A DNA stretch of 64,000 nt, taken from assembly GCF_002250705.1 (NCBI RefSeq), contig NZ_NMVP01000023.1, positions 1 to 64,000 of the forward strand. The letters are read 5' to 3'. The stretch comes from Enemella evansiae (GTDB lineage: Bacteria; Actinomycetota; Actinomycetes; Propionibacteriales; Propionibacteriaceae). A model generated the notes under the pieces. That model was not told the DNA's origin and made no database searches. It worked only from the letters and a program-made list of their open reading frames with translations. Below, piece by piece: positions 27,193 through 39,400 of the stretch (the stretch's first letter is position 1; each line of letters opens with the position of its first letter). The position numbers were made by a program, and so were the translations under genes.

Positions 27193-28419
27193 ATGACCCA
27201 GCCCATGCCGTATCAGCAGCCCGGACAGTTCGGGCCCGGACCGTATCCGCCGCCGATGCCGCGGACCAGGCCCGTCCTGCGCAAGAAGCAGGTGCTGGCG
27301 CTGCCGATCATCACCATCATCCTGGGTTCGCTGGTGATGGGATTCTTCGTGCTGGCCACGGTGATGGGCAACAAGGGCATCGCGGTGCTCGCGATCGTGC
27401 TGAGCGCGACCCTGTCCAGCATCGGCATCCTGCTGCTGCTCTGGCTGGACCGCTGGGAACCCGAACCACCGCACCTGCTGGTGGCGGCATTCTTCTGGGG
27501 CGGTGGGGTGTCCCTGGTGCTGGTGCTCATCCTGAGCGCCTTCGTCGAACCCCTCGGCAGCGGCGACTTCTTCAGCGCCGTGATCGCCGCCCCGCTCACC
27601 GAGGAGACCTCCAAGGGCCTCTTCCTGGTGCTGATCCTGCTCGCCAGCCGCCGCGGCCGGGCCGAGTTCAACAGCCTCACCGATGCCCTGGTGTACGCCG
27701 GCTTCATCGGCATCGGCTTCTCCTTCGTCGAGGACATGATGTACATCGCCGGGCAGAACAGCGTCGGCGAGGCGCTGACGCTGGCCGGGATCCGGCTCGG
27801 GCTGGGCGCGTTCTCACACTCGATCTACGTCTCGATGACCGCGATCGGGCTGTGGAAGGGGATGAACTCCTCCGGGGCGATGCGCGTCATCTGGCCGTTC
27901 CTCGGCTGGTGCGGGGCGGTCGCGCTGCACGCCATCCACAACGGCTCCACCTTCTTCGGCACCGGCGCCTACTTCCTGGCCCTGGTGTTCGTCGCCTTCC
28001 CCGCGCTGGTCTTCCTGATCGTGATCGGCGTACGCTCCAGCCGCCGCGAGGGCAAGGTGGTCCGCCAGCAGCTGCCGGCGATGGTGCACGCCGGCTGGAT
28101 CACCCCCACCGAGGCCGGCTGGCTCGGCAACCTCCGCGGCCGCAAGGAGCAGCTGCGCAGCGCCAACGCCCAGGGCCCGGAGGAGAAACAGCGGCTGCGG
28201 GCCTTCCGGGACAACGTCACCGAGCTCGCCTTCGTCCGCGACCGGCTCGATGAGCAGCAGCGGCGCCGCCAGCCGCTCAGCCCGGAACTGCTCGCCCAGC
28301 ACGACGACCTGGTGACCCTGATCCGGAACAGCCAGCAGTGGGTGCAGCAGCGCCTCGAACCGCACGCCGGCGGCTGGCAGACCATGCAGGGCCAACCGGG
28401 CACGGTGTATGGCCGCTGA
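27193..28419 (+). CDS. PrsW-family intramembrane metalloprotease
   Basis: 408 residues from ATG 27193 (MTQPMPYQQ); ATG 27184 is also possible. A Pro/Gln/Gly-rich head of about 30 residues precedes at least seven membrane helices. PrsW active-site motifs are present: an EE pair in APLTEETSKG near 136, FVEDMMY, HSIYVSMTA and LHAIHNGS. A cytoplasmic helical tail of about 110 residues follows. PrsW proteases cleave membrane anti-sigma factors in Bacillus; the substrate here is unknown, and no sigma/anti-sigma gene lies in the window. Confidence 0.88.
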   Translation: MTQPMPYQQPGQFGPGPYPPPMPRTRPVLRKKQVLALPIITIILGSLVMGFFVLATVMGNKGIAVLAIVLSATLSSIGILLLLWLDRWEPEPPHLLVAAFFWGGGVSLVLVLILSAFVEPLGSGDFFSAVIAAPLTEETSKGLFLVLILLASRRGRAEFNSLTDALVYAGFIGIGFSFVEDMMYIAGQNSVGEALTLAGIRLGLGAFSHSIYVSMTAIGLWKGMNSSGAMRVIWPFLGWCGAVALHAIHNGSTFFGTGAYFLALVFVAFPALVFLIVIGVRSSRREGKVVRQQLPAMVHAGWITPTEAGWLGNLRGRKEQLRSANAQGPEEKQRLRAFRDNVTELAFVRDRLDEQQRRRQPLSPELLAQHDDLVTLIRNSQQWVQQRLEPHAGGWQTMQGQPGTVYGR

Positions 28420-28555
28420 TGTCGGCCTGATTGTCGGCTCGCGCGCGGCGCGCCATCACCCCGCTCTTCGGCCCAGTCGCAGGGACGCGCCGCTTGACGC
28501 TCGCCTCCCGACGCGATCCTCACCCACACAATCCGCAACCTGTACATTCGGGGCC

Positions 28556-29806
28556 GTGACGATCCAGGTACGGACCATCCCGGCGAGCAAGCATCTCGAG
28601 TTCATCGACTCCCGCCCCTCCGCCAGCTTCCTGCAGACCCCGGCGTGGGCGAAGGTGAAGTCGGAGTGGGGTTCGGAATCACTGGGCTTCTTCGATGGCG
28701 AGAACCGGCTGGTCGGGGTGGCGCTGGTGCTCTACCGGCAGGTGCCGAAGCTGCAGCGCTACCTGGCGTACCTCCCCGAAGGCCCGGTGCTGGACTGGGA
28801 GACCGCCGACCTGGCGGAGCTGCTGCCGGCGCTCGTGCGGCACTGCCGCAATCAGGGCGCCTTCGGCGTACGCATCGGACCGACGGTCGTGGCCCGCGCC
28901 TGGAATGCCGACACCATCAAGGCCGCGATCGCCGACCCCGAGATCCGCACGCTCAGCGAGGCCACCCCGGACGAGACCAGCCTGACCGCGACCCGGGTGC
29001 ACAACGAGCTGCGGCATCTGGGTTGGCTGCCGCCGAAGCCGGAGAGCGCCGGGTTCGCCGCCGGGCAGCCGCGGTTCAACTTCTGGCTGCCGCTGGCGCA
29101 GGCCGACGGTACGCCGAAGACCGCCGACGAGCTGTTGAAGGGGATGAACCAGCTCTGGCGGCGCAACATCAAGAAGGCCGAGAAGGCGGGGGTGCAGGTA
29201 CGCCGCGGCGGTCGCGAGGATCTGGCCCGGTTCCATCGGATCTACACCGAGACCGCCGAACGCGATCACTTCACTCCGCGGCCGCTGAGCTACTTCGAGA
29301 CGATGTGGGACGCGCTCGGCGCCGAGGGTGACCGGATCCGGCTCTACCTGGCCGAGCACGAGGGTGATCTGGTCGCCGCGACCACCTGGGTCCGCGTCGG
29401 TCGGCACGCCTGGTACTCCTACGGCGCCTCCACCTCGCACAAGCGGGAGGTCCGCGGATCGAACGCGATCCAGTGGCGGATGATCACCGACGCGCTCGAT
29501 GCCGGCGCGACGATCTACGACCTGCGCGGCATCACCGAGGGTCTGGAGACCGACGACCCGCACCTGGGGCTGATCCAGTTCAAGGTCGGTACCGGGGGCC
29601 GCGCCGTCGAATATCTCGGCGAATGGGATCTGCCGATCAACAAGCCGCTCTACCGGGCTTTCGACGCCTATGTGAACCGCGGCGCGCTGCTGGGGCTGGG
29701 CAAGAGCCTGGTCCGCAACCCCGGCCGGATCGTCGGCGCCGTCGGCCGCCTCGGCGGCCGGCAGGTGAACGCGCTGCGCCGACTCGCCAAGGACGCCCGC
29801 CGATGA
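28556..29806 (+). CDS. FemX/FemAB-type aminoacyltransferase for peptidoglycan cross-bridges
   Basis: 416 residues from GTG 28556 (TIQVRTIPASKHLEFI). Two GNAT-like halves typical of the Fem family are seen: FLQTPAWAKVKSEWGSES and VLYRQVPKLQRYLAYLPEGP in the first, and NQLWRRNIKKAEKAGVQVRRG with YGASTSHKREVRGSNAIQWRMI and YDLRGI in the second. These enzymes add an amino acid to lipid II from aminoacyl-tRNA at the inner membrane face. In an LL-diaminopimelate-containing actinobacterium the product would be a Gly bridge, an inference only. Translationally coupled to the following gene. Confidence 0.9.
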   Translation: MTIQVRTIPASKHLEFIDSRPSASFLQTPAWAKVKSEWGSESLGFFDGENRLVGVALVLYRQVPKLQRYLAYLPEGPVLDWETADLAELLPALVRHCRNQGAFGVRIGPTVVARAWNADTIKAAIADPEIRTLSEATPDETSLTATRVHNELRHLGWLPPKPESAGFAAGQPRFNFWLPLAQADGTPKTADELLKGMNQLWRRNIKKAEKAGVQVRRGGREDLARFHRIYTETAERDHFTPRPLSYFETMWDALGAEGDRIRLYLAEHEGDLVAATTWVRVGRHAWYSYGASTSHKREVRGSNAIQWRMITDALDAGATIYDLRGITEGLETDDPHLGLIQFKVGTGGRAVEYLGEWDLPINKPLYRAFDAYVNRGALLGLGKSLVRNPGRIVGAVGRLGGRQVNALRRLAKDARR

Positions 29807-30363
29807 GCACCGGGCGCGCGCTGCTGCTGCACTCGGCGTACGGGCTGACCGAAGGCATGCGGGGGCTCGCCGCCGGGCTGCGGGAGCGCGGCCTCGAGGT
29901 CACCCTCCCCGATTTCTATGACGGCCGGACCTTCCACGACGCCGCGGACGGGCTCGTCTACCGCGACGAGATCGGTTACTGGGAGCTGTTCGCGCGGCTG
30001 CCGGAGTTCGACGTCGACGGTGCCCTGGTGATGGGCTGCTCGCTCGGCGCGAGCTTCACCCAGCACATCGCCGCCCGCAATCCGGGGGTACGCCTGGCGG
30101 CGCAGATCGGCCGGGTGAACCCGAACCTCCCGGACAAGGTGTGGCCCGGGGTGGCCGTCCAGGTCCATCAGCTCGCGGGCGACCCGTGGGTCGCCGACGC
30201 CGACGCGGTGGCGTACGGGGAAATGGTCGAAGCCTCCGGCGCGCGGTACGAGCGGTTCGTCGCGCCCGGGGAGGGCCACCTGTTCACCGAGGTGGACCAG
30301 CCCGAGTACGACGCCGAGCTCACCCGGCTCACCCTGGACCGGATCGTCGCCGGCCTGCGCTGA
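29803..30363 (+). CDS. Dienelactone-hydrolase-like alpha/beta hydrolase
   Basis: 186 residues; ATG 29803 overlaps the fem stop by four bases. Short single-domain fold: LLLHSAYGLTEGMRGLA, a nucleophile elbow MGCSLGASF (Ser in GxSxG, where classic dienelactone hydrolases use Cys), an Asp candidate in LAGDPWV and a His in GEGHLFTEV. The length and order match the DLH family, but a true dienelactone substrate is not implied. The link to the fem gene is unexplained. Confidence 0.8.
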   Translation: MSTGRALLLHSAYGLTEGMRGLAAGLRERGLEVTLPDFYDGRTFHDAADGLVYRDEIGYWELFARLPEFDVDGALVMGCSLGASFTQHIAARNPGVRLAAQIGRVNPNLPDKVWPGVAVQVHQLAGDPWVADADAVAYGEMVEASGARYERFVAPGEGHLFTEVDQPEYDAELTRLTLDRIVAGLR

Positions 30364-30402
30364 CCGCTGACCGCGCTGACCCCTGACCGCGCTGACCCAG
30401 CC

Positions 30403-30478
30403 GCGATCCAGCGAATCCTGGGTGCATCTCCCTATCCCTGGAGGGCAAGGGGGATGCAGTTTGGGTTCGCTGGATCGC
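30403..30478. repeat. 76-nt imperfect palindrome between convergent genes
   Basis: gcgatccagcgaa at the left pairs with ttcgctggatcgc at the right. A second inner stem, tgcatctccct with agggggatgca, has one mismatch. It lies between the hydrolase stop and the giant adhesin stop and could act as a two-way terminator or be a small mobile palindrome. ctgaccgcg is repeated just before it. Confidence 0.8.
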
Positions 30479-30486
30479 CGGAGGGC

Positions 30487-33400
30487 CTACCCGCGCCGGC
30501 GGCGCCGGCGACCGATCGCGATCAGCGCCACGCCCGCGGGCAGCATCCCGAAGGCCAGCAGCAGCTGCCACAGCTCCCAGTCGTTACCGGTGTTCGGCAT
30601 CGGCGGCTGACCGGGCTGACCCGGGGGCAGCGGGTACGGCGGCTGGCCCGGACCCGTGGGTGGCTGCCCCGGCCCCGGCGGCTGGGTCGTCGGCGGCTGA
30701 CCCGGATTCGTCGGCGGCTGGGTCGTCGGCGGGTTGGTCGGCGGTACCGGCTTGTCGTTGACCGTCACCGTCGCGGTCGCGGAGTTGTCGTCCCCGGCGG
30801 GATCCTCCACCGCGGCGATCCGGACCGAGTTGGCGGCCTGCCCGGCCCGGTCCAGGCGTACCACCAGTTCCAGGGTCGCGGTCTGGCCCGGCGCCAGGTC
30901 ACCGATCGTCCAGGTGCCCTGCTGGTACCGCCCGGTGCCGGTCCGTGCCTCCAGCACCGTGGCCCCACCCGGCAGCTGCTCGGTCACCGTCACCCCGGTC
31001 GCGGTCGACGGACCGGACCCGGTCGCGGTGATCGTGTAGCGCACCTGGTCACCGACCGTGACCGCTCCACTCGAGGCGGTCTTGGTGACCGCGACGTTGC
31101 TCTTCCCGGTCACGGTGCTGGTGGTGGTACCGGTGTTGTCGGCCGGATCCGGGTCGCGGGTGTCGCTGGTCACCGAGGCGGCATTGCTCAGCTCACCGCG
31201 CGTGGCCGGGGCGACGGTCGCGTTCACCGTCACGGTGAAGTCCGTCCCGGCGGCCAGCTGGGCGGCGGTGCAGTCGACCGCGTTCCCGGTGATCGCACAG
31301 GTCACCCCGTCCGGTACCGGGCCGAGGGTCGGGTTGGTCACCCCGGCCGGCAGCGTGTCGTGCAGGCGTACGCCGACCGCGGCGGCCGGGCCGTCGTTGC
31401 GGACGGTGAGCTCCCAGCCGGCCGGCTCGCCGGCGACCGTACCGCCGGAGACGACCTTCTTGGTGACGCTCAGATCGGCGGTGGCGACCACCGGCGTGGT
31501 CACCTGGGCGGTGTTGTCGCCCGGGTTCGGATCATCCGGCGAGGTCACGGTGGCCGAGTTGGTCAGCGCACCGAGGGCCCGCTCGGACACCTTCGCGGCG
31601 ATCGTGATCGTCATCGTGCCGTCGGCGGCGATGACGCCCGGATCACAGGTCAGCACCTGGCCCTGGACCGGGGTGCAGGTCCCCGTGCTGGGCGTGACCG
31701 AGGTGACCTCGACCCCGGCCGGCAGGGTGTCGGTGACCGCCACCCGGCGCGCCGGGCCCGGGCCGGCGTTGCGCACCGTCAGCGTCCAGGTCAGGTCCCC
31801 GCCGGGGTTGACCTGGGCGGCGCTGGCGGTCTTGGTGATCGACAGATTCGCCGGCGCGGTCGGCGTGCCGACGTTGCTGCTGTTGTTGCCCGGGTTCGGA
31901 TCCGGATCGGGCGAGCTCACCGAGGCGGTGTTGCTGAGATCGCCCTGCTGATCGACCGCGACCGTCCCGGTCACGGTGATCACCTGGCTGACGCCGGCCG
32001 GCACCGTACCCAGGTCGCAGTCGAGTACACCGCCGGTGATCGTGCAGCGCTGGTCGTCGACCTGCGGGTTCTGCAGGCCGGTCGGCAGGACGTCGGTGAC
32101 GGTCGCCTGCTGGGCGGTGGACGGGCCGGCATTGCGGACCGTCAGCGTGTACCGCAACTGCGCACCCGGCACCGCCGGTGAGGGATCGGCCGTCTTGGTG
32201 ATCGACAGATCGGCGCTCCGCCCGATCGTGATCGGGTCGGCGTCGTCGCGGTTGTCACCCGGATCGGGATCGCTGGTCGGCGAGCCCACCTCGGCGGTGT
32301 TGACCAGGGTGCCGGTGGCGTCCGGGTCGAGGGTGCCGCGCACCTGGATGGTCACCGTGCGGCCCGGGGCCAGGTCGCCGAGGTCGCACCGGTTGGCGGT
32401 GCAGGTGCCCTGCGAGCTGGTCAGGGTCAGGTCCCGGACCGCGGCCGGTGCCAGATCGGTGAGGGTCACCGTGCGGGCGACCGAGGGGCCGTCGTTGCGG
32501 ACGGTGATCGTCCAGGCGACCGGCTGGCCGGCGGTCACCCTGCCGTTCTTGACCACCTCGGTGTTGATCGCCTTGGCCACCGACAGATCGGCGCTGCCGG
32601 TCACCTCGGTGGTCGTGGTGGCGGTGTTGTTGTCACCGGTGCCGTCGAAGCTGCCGCTGGTCACCTCGGCGGTGTTGGTGATCGGCTCCAGCCGGTCGGC
32701 CGGCACGTCGGCGGTCAGCCGCACGGTCAGCGCGTTCGCATCACCCGGGGCCAGCGGGCCGTTCGCCCGGCAGGTGAGCAGCCCGTCGGTGATCGCGCAG
32801 GTCATCCCCGCGGGTGCGGTGACCTGCGGGTTGCCGAGCCCGGCCGGGATCCGGTCGGTGAGCACGACCCCGGTGGCGGTCGAGGGACCGTTGTTGGCCA
32901 CCCGGAGTTCCCAGGCGATCTGGGTGCCGGCGACGACCTGCGCGGGCCCGGTCTTGGTCACCTGGACATCGCTGCTCGGGCTGACCGGGATCGCGTCGGT
33001 GGAGGTGTTGTCGCTGCCCTCACCGTCGGGGTCCTCGGAGCCGACACTCGCGCGGTTGATCACCTGCTGGTCCGCATAGTCGGCGGGCAGCCGGCCGCTG
33101 ACGGTGATCCGGACGGTCTGTCCGGGCTGCAGCTCACCGAGCGCACACGCGCCGGTCGGCGTACACGCCACCCCGTCCGGGGTCTGGAACGTCACATCGC
33201 TCAGCCCGGCGGGCAGGCTGTCGGTGACCGTCGTATTGCGGGCGGTGGACGGGCCGTCGTTGGTGACGATCAGCGTCCAGGTCGCCAGCCCCTCGGGCCC
33301 GGGCGCGCCGGGGATGACCGCGGCGCCGGGGTCGTGGGTCTTGGTGATCGACAGGTCCGCGTCGCGGGTGACGGTGGTGGTCGCGTCGTCGCTGCGGCCG

Positions 33401-36400
33401 TCGTCGCCGCCCGGGTTGGGCTCGGGGGTCGGCGAGGTGACGGTGGCGGTGTTCACCAGCTGCTGGCCGGTGTACGCCGCCGAGACGCCGGCGTCGACCA
33501 TCACGGTGATGGTGACGTCGTCGCCGACCCCGACCGTGCCGAGATCGCAGTTGACGGTCCCGCTCGGGCCGCCGGCATCGATGCGGCACTGGCCCTGATC
33601 GGTGCGCACGGTGGCGCCGGTCAGGCCCGCGGGCAGCTCGTCGCGGACCGTCACGCCGGTCGCGAACGACGGGCCGGCGTTCTGCACCCGCAGCGTCCAG
33701 CTGATCGGCTGGCCCGCCACGACGGTTGCGGAGCCGGTCTTGGTGATCGTCAGATCGGCCTGCGGGGTGGTCGGCTCGGTGCTGGTGGCCGAGTTGTCGC
33801 CGGTATTGCCGTCCGGCGTGGTGCCGGTGACCGAGGCGACGTTGACCACGTCACCGGTCAGGTTCGCATCGACCCGGACGGTGACCTCGATGGTGACCGT
33901 GGCGTTCGGTGCGATGGTGCCGAGCGCGCAGTCGAGCTGCTGCCCGGTCATCGTGCACTGGCCGGCGGAGGCGGTCGGCTCGCCGACGACGCTCAGCCCG
34001 GCCGGCAGCCGGTCGGCGACCGTGACCCCCTCGGCGGTCGACGGCCCACCGTTGCGCACGGTGATCGTGTAGCGCTCCTCGGTGCCCGGCACCAGCGGTC
34101 CGGTGGTCAGCTGCTTGGCGATGGACAGATCGGCGTTGCGGGTGACCGCGACCGTCGAGGTGTCGTTGTTGTTGCCGCCGTCGGGATCCGCGGTCGGGCT
34201 GGAGATGCCCACCGAGTTGCGGATCGCGGTACCGGCGTAGTCCGGGGCCACGGTGCCGGTGACGGTCAGGGTGACCGTCTGGCCCGGGGTGAGGTCACCG
34301 ATCGCGCAGTTGGCCGGATCGGCGCAGGGCTGCCCGTTCGGCAGCACGACCCGGCCGTCGACCAGGCCGGCCGGCAGCTGGTCGGCGACGCTGACGGTAC
34401 GCGCGGTCGAGGGCCCGGCGTTGCGTACCTCGATCGTCCAGGTCACCGGCGCACCGGCGACCACCTCGGCGGGACCGGTCTTGGTCACCTGGACATCGGC
34501 CGATTCGCCGACCGTGCCGTCGGCGGACCCGGAGTTGTTCTGCTGGATCGGATCCGGGGTGGCGCTGGTGGCGGTGGAGGTGTTGGTGAACCCGGTGTCG
34601 AAGTTCTGCCCGACGGTGCCGGTGATCCGGATCGTCCGGCTGGCCCCGACGGCCAGGTCACCGAAGCCACAGCTGACGTCCCGACCGGTAACGGTGCAGG
34701 CCGGGTCGTCGACGGTGATCCCGCCGACCTGGCTGGGCACCGGGTCGGTGAGCGTGACCGCGCGGGCCAGCGAGGGCCCGTTGTTGGTGACGGTCACCTC
34801 GAAGGTGATCGGCGCACCCGCGACCACGGACCCGACGATCTTCTTATCCACCTCGAGATCCGCGGAGGCGGCGGCCGGGGTGGTGGCGGTCGAGGTGTTG
34901 TCATCGGGGGTCGGATCCGGGGTCTGCGATTCGATCCGGGCGGTGTTGGCCACCTCGGCGCCGGCGTAGTCGGCGGCCAGCGTGCCGGTGATCCGGAGCT
35001 GGCGGGAGTCGCCGGTGGCGAGGGTGCCGATCGGGCAGGTCACCGTGCCGCCGGCGATCTGGCAGGCGGTGCCGTCGGACAGGGTCGCGGTCGGGTTCAC
35101 CAGACCGGCGGGCAGCTGGTCGGTGAGTTGTACGCCGACCGCGGTCGACGGCCCGTTGTTGCGGGCCGTGATCGTCCAACCGGCCGCCTGGCCGGCGGTG
35201 AAGGTGCCGGCGTCGGCGACCTTGCTGACCGACAGGTTCGCGCTGCTGGTCACCTCGGTGGTCGTCGTCGCGGTGTTGTCGTCACCGTTCGGATCGGTGG
35301 TCTGCGAACCGACGGTGGCGGTGTTCACGACCGGCTCGGTGCGGCCCTGATCGATGGTGCCGGTGACGGTGATCTCGACGCTCGCGCCCGGCGCCAGGTC
35401 ACCGAGCGGGCAGGTCAGCGCCCCGTCCGCGATCGCGCACTGGGCGCCGTTCACGGTGGCGGTCGCGCCGCTGATACCGGCCGGGATCTGATCGGAGACC
35501 AGGACCGCGCGGGCGACCGACGGTCCGGCGTTGCGGGCCGTCACGGTCCAGCTGACCGAGGTACCAGCGGTGGCGGTGGCCGGGCCGGTCTTGGTCACCG
35601 ACACGTTCGCGGTGGTGTCGATCGGCACGGTGGAGGTGCCGGTGTTGTTGCCCGAGTCAGGGTCATTGGTTCCCGCGGACACCTCCGCGGTGTTCACCAG
35701 TTCACCGGTGACACCCGGATCGACGGTGCCGGTGACCTGCACCGTGACCGTGCCGCGGGCCGGGACCCGGGCGATGGAGCAGGTGAACGTCCCGTCCGCG
35801 ACCGGGCAGGGGACCCCGTTCAGGCTGACCGAAGCGCCGGTCACCCCGGCCGGTACGGCGTCGGTGATCCGGACATCGGTGGCATCGGAGGGGCCGTTGT
35901 TGGTGACGGTCACCGTCCAGCCGATCGGGCCGCCGGCGGTGGCCCGCTCGGCGGTCGCGGTCTTGGTCAGCGCCAGATCGGCGCTGCCGCCGACCGGGGA
36001 GGTGGCGTCGCCGGAGTTGTTGCCTGGGTTCGGATCGGCGGTGGTGCTGGTGGTGGTGGCCCGGTTGGTCAGCTGACCGGTGAAGCCGGCGCCGACGGTA
36101 CCGTCCACCCGGACGGTGATCGCGTTGTCGGGCGCCAGATCCCCGAGCTGACACTCCAGCGCACCGGCGGCGTTGACCGCGCAGCTGCCCGCATCCGGCG
36201 TACCGCCGGTGATCGTGACCCCTGTCGGGGCCGGATCGTCGAGGGTGATCCCGCGGGCGGTCGACGGGCCGGCATTGCGGATCGTGATCTGCCAGCTGAC
36301 CGGCGCGCCCGCGACCGGATTCTCGGTGAGCAGGGTCTTGGTCACCGACAGATCGGCCGCCGGGGCGGTCGGCTCGGTGCTGGTGGCGGAATTGTCGCCG

Positions 36401-39400
36401 GTGTTGCCGTCCGGGGTCGTCCCGGTGACCGAGGCGACGTTGACCACGTCACCGGTCAGGTTCGGATCGACCTGGACCGCGACCTGGATGGCGACCGTGG
36501 CGTTCGGGGCGACGGTGCCCAGGTCACAGCTCACCTGCTGCCCGGTCACGGTGCAGGTGCCGGCGGAGGCGGTGGGCTGGCCGACGACGGTCAGGCCATC
36601 GGGCAGGTGGTCGGTGACCAGCGCGCCGGTCGCGGTGGACGGGCCGGCGTTCCGGACCGTGATCGTGTAGCTCTCCTGGGTGCCGGGCACCAGCGGCCCG
36701 GTGGTCAGGGCCTTGCTGATCGACAGGTTCGCGTCCCGGTTCACGGTGACGACCGAGGTGGCGTCGTTGTTGCCGCCGTCGGGATCGGCGGTCGGCGTGG
36801 AGGCCGACGCGGAGTTGCGGATCGTGGTGTCGGCGTAGTCCGGGGCGATGGTGCCGGTGACGGTCAGCGTGACCGTCTGTCCGGGCGTCAGGTCCCCGAT
36901 CGCGCAGTTGCTCGGATCGGCGCAGGGCTGGCCGTTCGGCAGCAGCACCCGGCCACCGACCAGGCCGGCCGGCAACTGATCGGCGACGGTGACGGTACGC
37001 GCGGTCGAGGGTCCGGCGTTGCGTACCTCGATCGTCCAGGACACCGGCGACCCGGCGGTCACCTGGGCCGGACCGGTCTTGGTGATCTGGACATCGGCCG
37101 ATTCACCGACCGTGCCGTCGGCGGAGCCGGAGTTGTTCTGCTCGTTCGGATCGGGCGTGGTGCTGGTCGCGGTGGCGGTGTTGGTGAACCGATCGCTGAA
37201 GCTCTGGCTGACCGTGCCGGTGATCCGGATCGTCCGGCTGGCGCCGACCGCGAGGTCACCGAGACCGCAGGAGACGTCCTGCCCGGCGACGGTGCAGGCC
37301 GGGTCGTAGGCCGCGACGCCGGTGATCTGGCTCGGCACCGGATCGGTCAGCGTGACCGCGCGGGCCACCGAGGGCCCGTTGTTGGTGACGGTCACCTCGA
37401 AGGTGATCGGTGCACCGGCGACCACGGTCCCCACGATCTTCTTGTCCACTTCGAGATCCGCGGAGGTGGCGACCGGGGTGGTGATGCTGGTCGTGTTGTC
37501 GCCGGCGTCCGGATCGGGGGTCTGGGAGGTGATCTGCGCGCCGTTGGTCACGCCGGTACCGGCGTAGTCGGCGGCCAGCGTGCCGGTGATCCGGATCTGG
37601 CGTACCTCACCGGTGTCGAGGGTGCCGATCGGGCAGGTCACCGTACCCTCGGCGATCTGGCAGTCGACATCGCCGATCCGGGCGGTCGGGTTGTTCAGTC
37701 CGGCCGGCAGCTGGTCGGTGACCTGGACCGCGGTCGCCGTCGACGGCCCGTCGTTGCGGACGGTGATCGTCCAGCCGACCGGCTGGCCGGCGGTGAAGGT
37801 CGGCGAGTCCGCCGGCTTGGTGATCGACACATCCGCGCTGGCGGTGACCTCGGTCGTCGTCGTCGCGGTGTTGTCGGCACCGTTCGGGTCGGTGGTCTGC
37901 GAGGCGACGGTGGCGGTGTTCACCACCGGTTCGGTACGCGCCTGGTCGACGGTGCCGGTGACGGTCACCTCGACCGTCGCACCGGGCGCCAGGTCACCGA
38001 GCGGGCAGGTCAGCGCACCGTTCTGGACGGCACACTGGTTCCCGTTCACCGATGCGGCGGCGCCGTTGACACCGGCCGGGATCTGATCGGTCACGACGAC
38101 CGCGCGGGCGACCGAGGGGCCGGCGTTGCGGGCGGTCACGGTCCAGCTGATCGTCGTACCGGCGGTGGCGGTCGCCGGGCCGGTCTTGGTCACCGACACA
38201 TCGGCGGTGGTGTCCACCGGCACGGTGGCGGTGCCGGAGTTGTTGCCCTGGTTCGGGTCCGGGGTGGTCGCCGTCACCGAAGCGGTATTGGCGATCTCAC
38301 CGGTCGCGGCCGGGTCGACGGTGCCGGCGATCGTCACGGTCGCGGTGCCGCCGGGCGCGATCCGATCCACGGGGCAGGTGTACGCCCCATCGGCCAGTGC
38401 GCACGGGCTGCCGTTGATCGTCACCGTCGGGTTGCGCACCCCGGCGGGCAGCCGGTCGGTGATCCGGACACCGGTGGCATCCGAGGGCCCGTTGTTGGTG
38501 ACGGTCACCGTCCAGCCGATCGGACCGCCCGCGGTGACCCGCTCGGTGGTCGCGGTCTTGGTCAGCGCCAGGTCGGCGCTGTTCGCGACGGGTGCGGTGG
38601 CATCGTCGGAGTTGTTGTCACCGTTCGGATCCGAGGTGGTGCCGGTCGCGGTCGCGCGGTTGGTCAGGTCCCCGGTGAAGTCGGAGTTGACCACACCGGC
38701 GACGCGGACCCGCACCTGCGCGCCGGGGGCGATGTCGCCGAGCTGGCATGACAGCGCGCCGGCGGCGTCGACCGCGCAGCTGCCCGCATCCGGCGTACCA
38801 CCGGTGATCCGGGCACCCGCCGGGGCCGGATCCTCGAGGGTGATCGCGCGGGCGGTCGACGGACCGGCGTTACGAACGACGACCTCCCAGGCGATCGGGG
38901 CACCGGCCACCGGATTCTGGGTGAGCAGCGTCTTGGTCACCGACACGTCCGCCGACGGCGCGGTCGGCTCGGTGCTCGTGGCGGAGTTGTCGGCGGTGTC
39001 GCCGTCGGGCGTGGTGCTGGTCACCGAGGCGACGTTCACCACCTGACCGGTCAGGTTCGGATCGACCTGGACGGTGACCCCGATCGTCGCGGTGGCGTTC
39101 GGCGCCAGGTTGCCGAGCGCGCAGTCGACTTGCTGGCCCTCGACGGTGCAGGTACCGGCGGTGGTGGTCGGCTGACCGACGACCGTCAGCCCGGCGGGCA
39201 GCCGGTCGGCGACCGTCGCCGCGTCGGCGGCCGAGGGGCCGGCGTTGCGGACGGTGATCGAGTAGGTCTCCTGGGTGCCCGGGACGAGCGGCCCGCTGGT
39301 CAGGGTCTTGGCGATGGACAGGTTCGCGTCCCGGTTCACCGCGACGGTGGAGGTGTCGTTGTTGTTGCCGCCGTCGGGATCGGCGGTCGGGGTGGCGACA

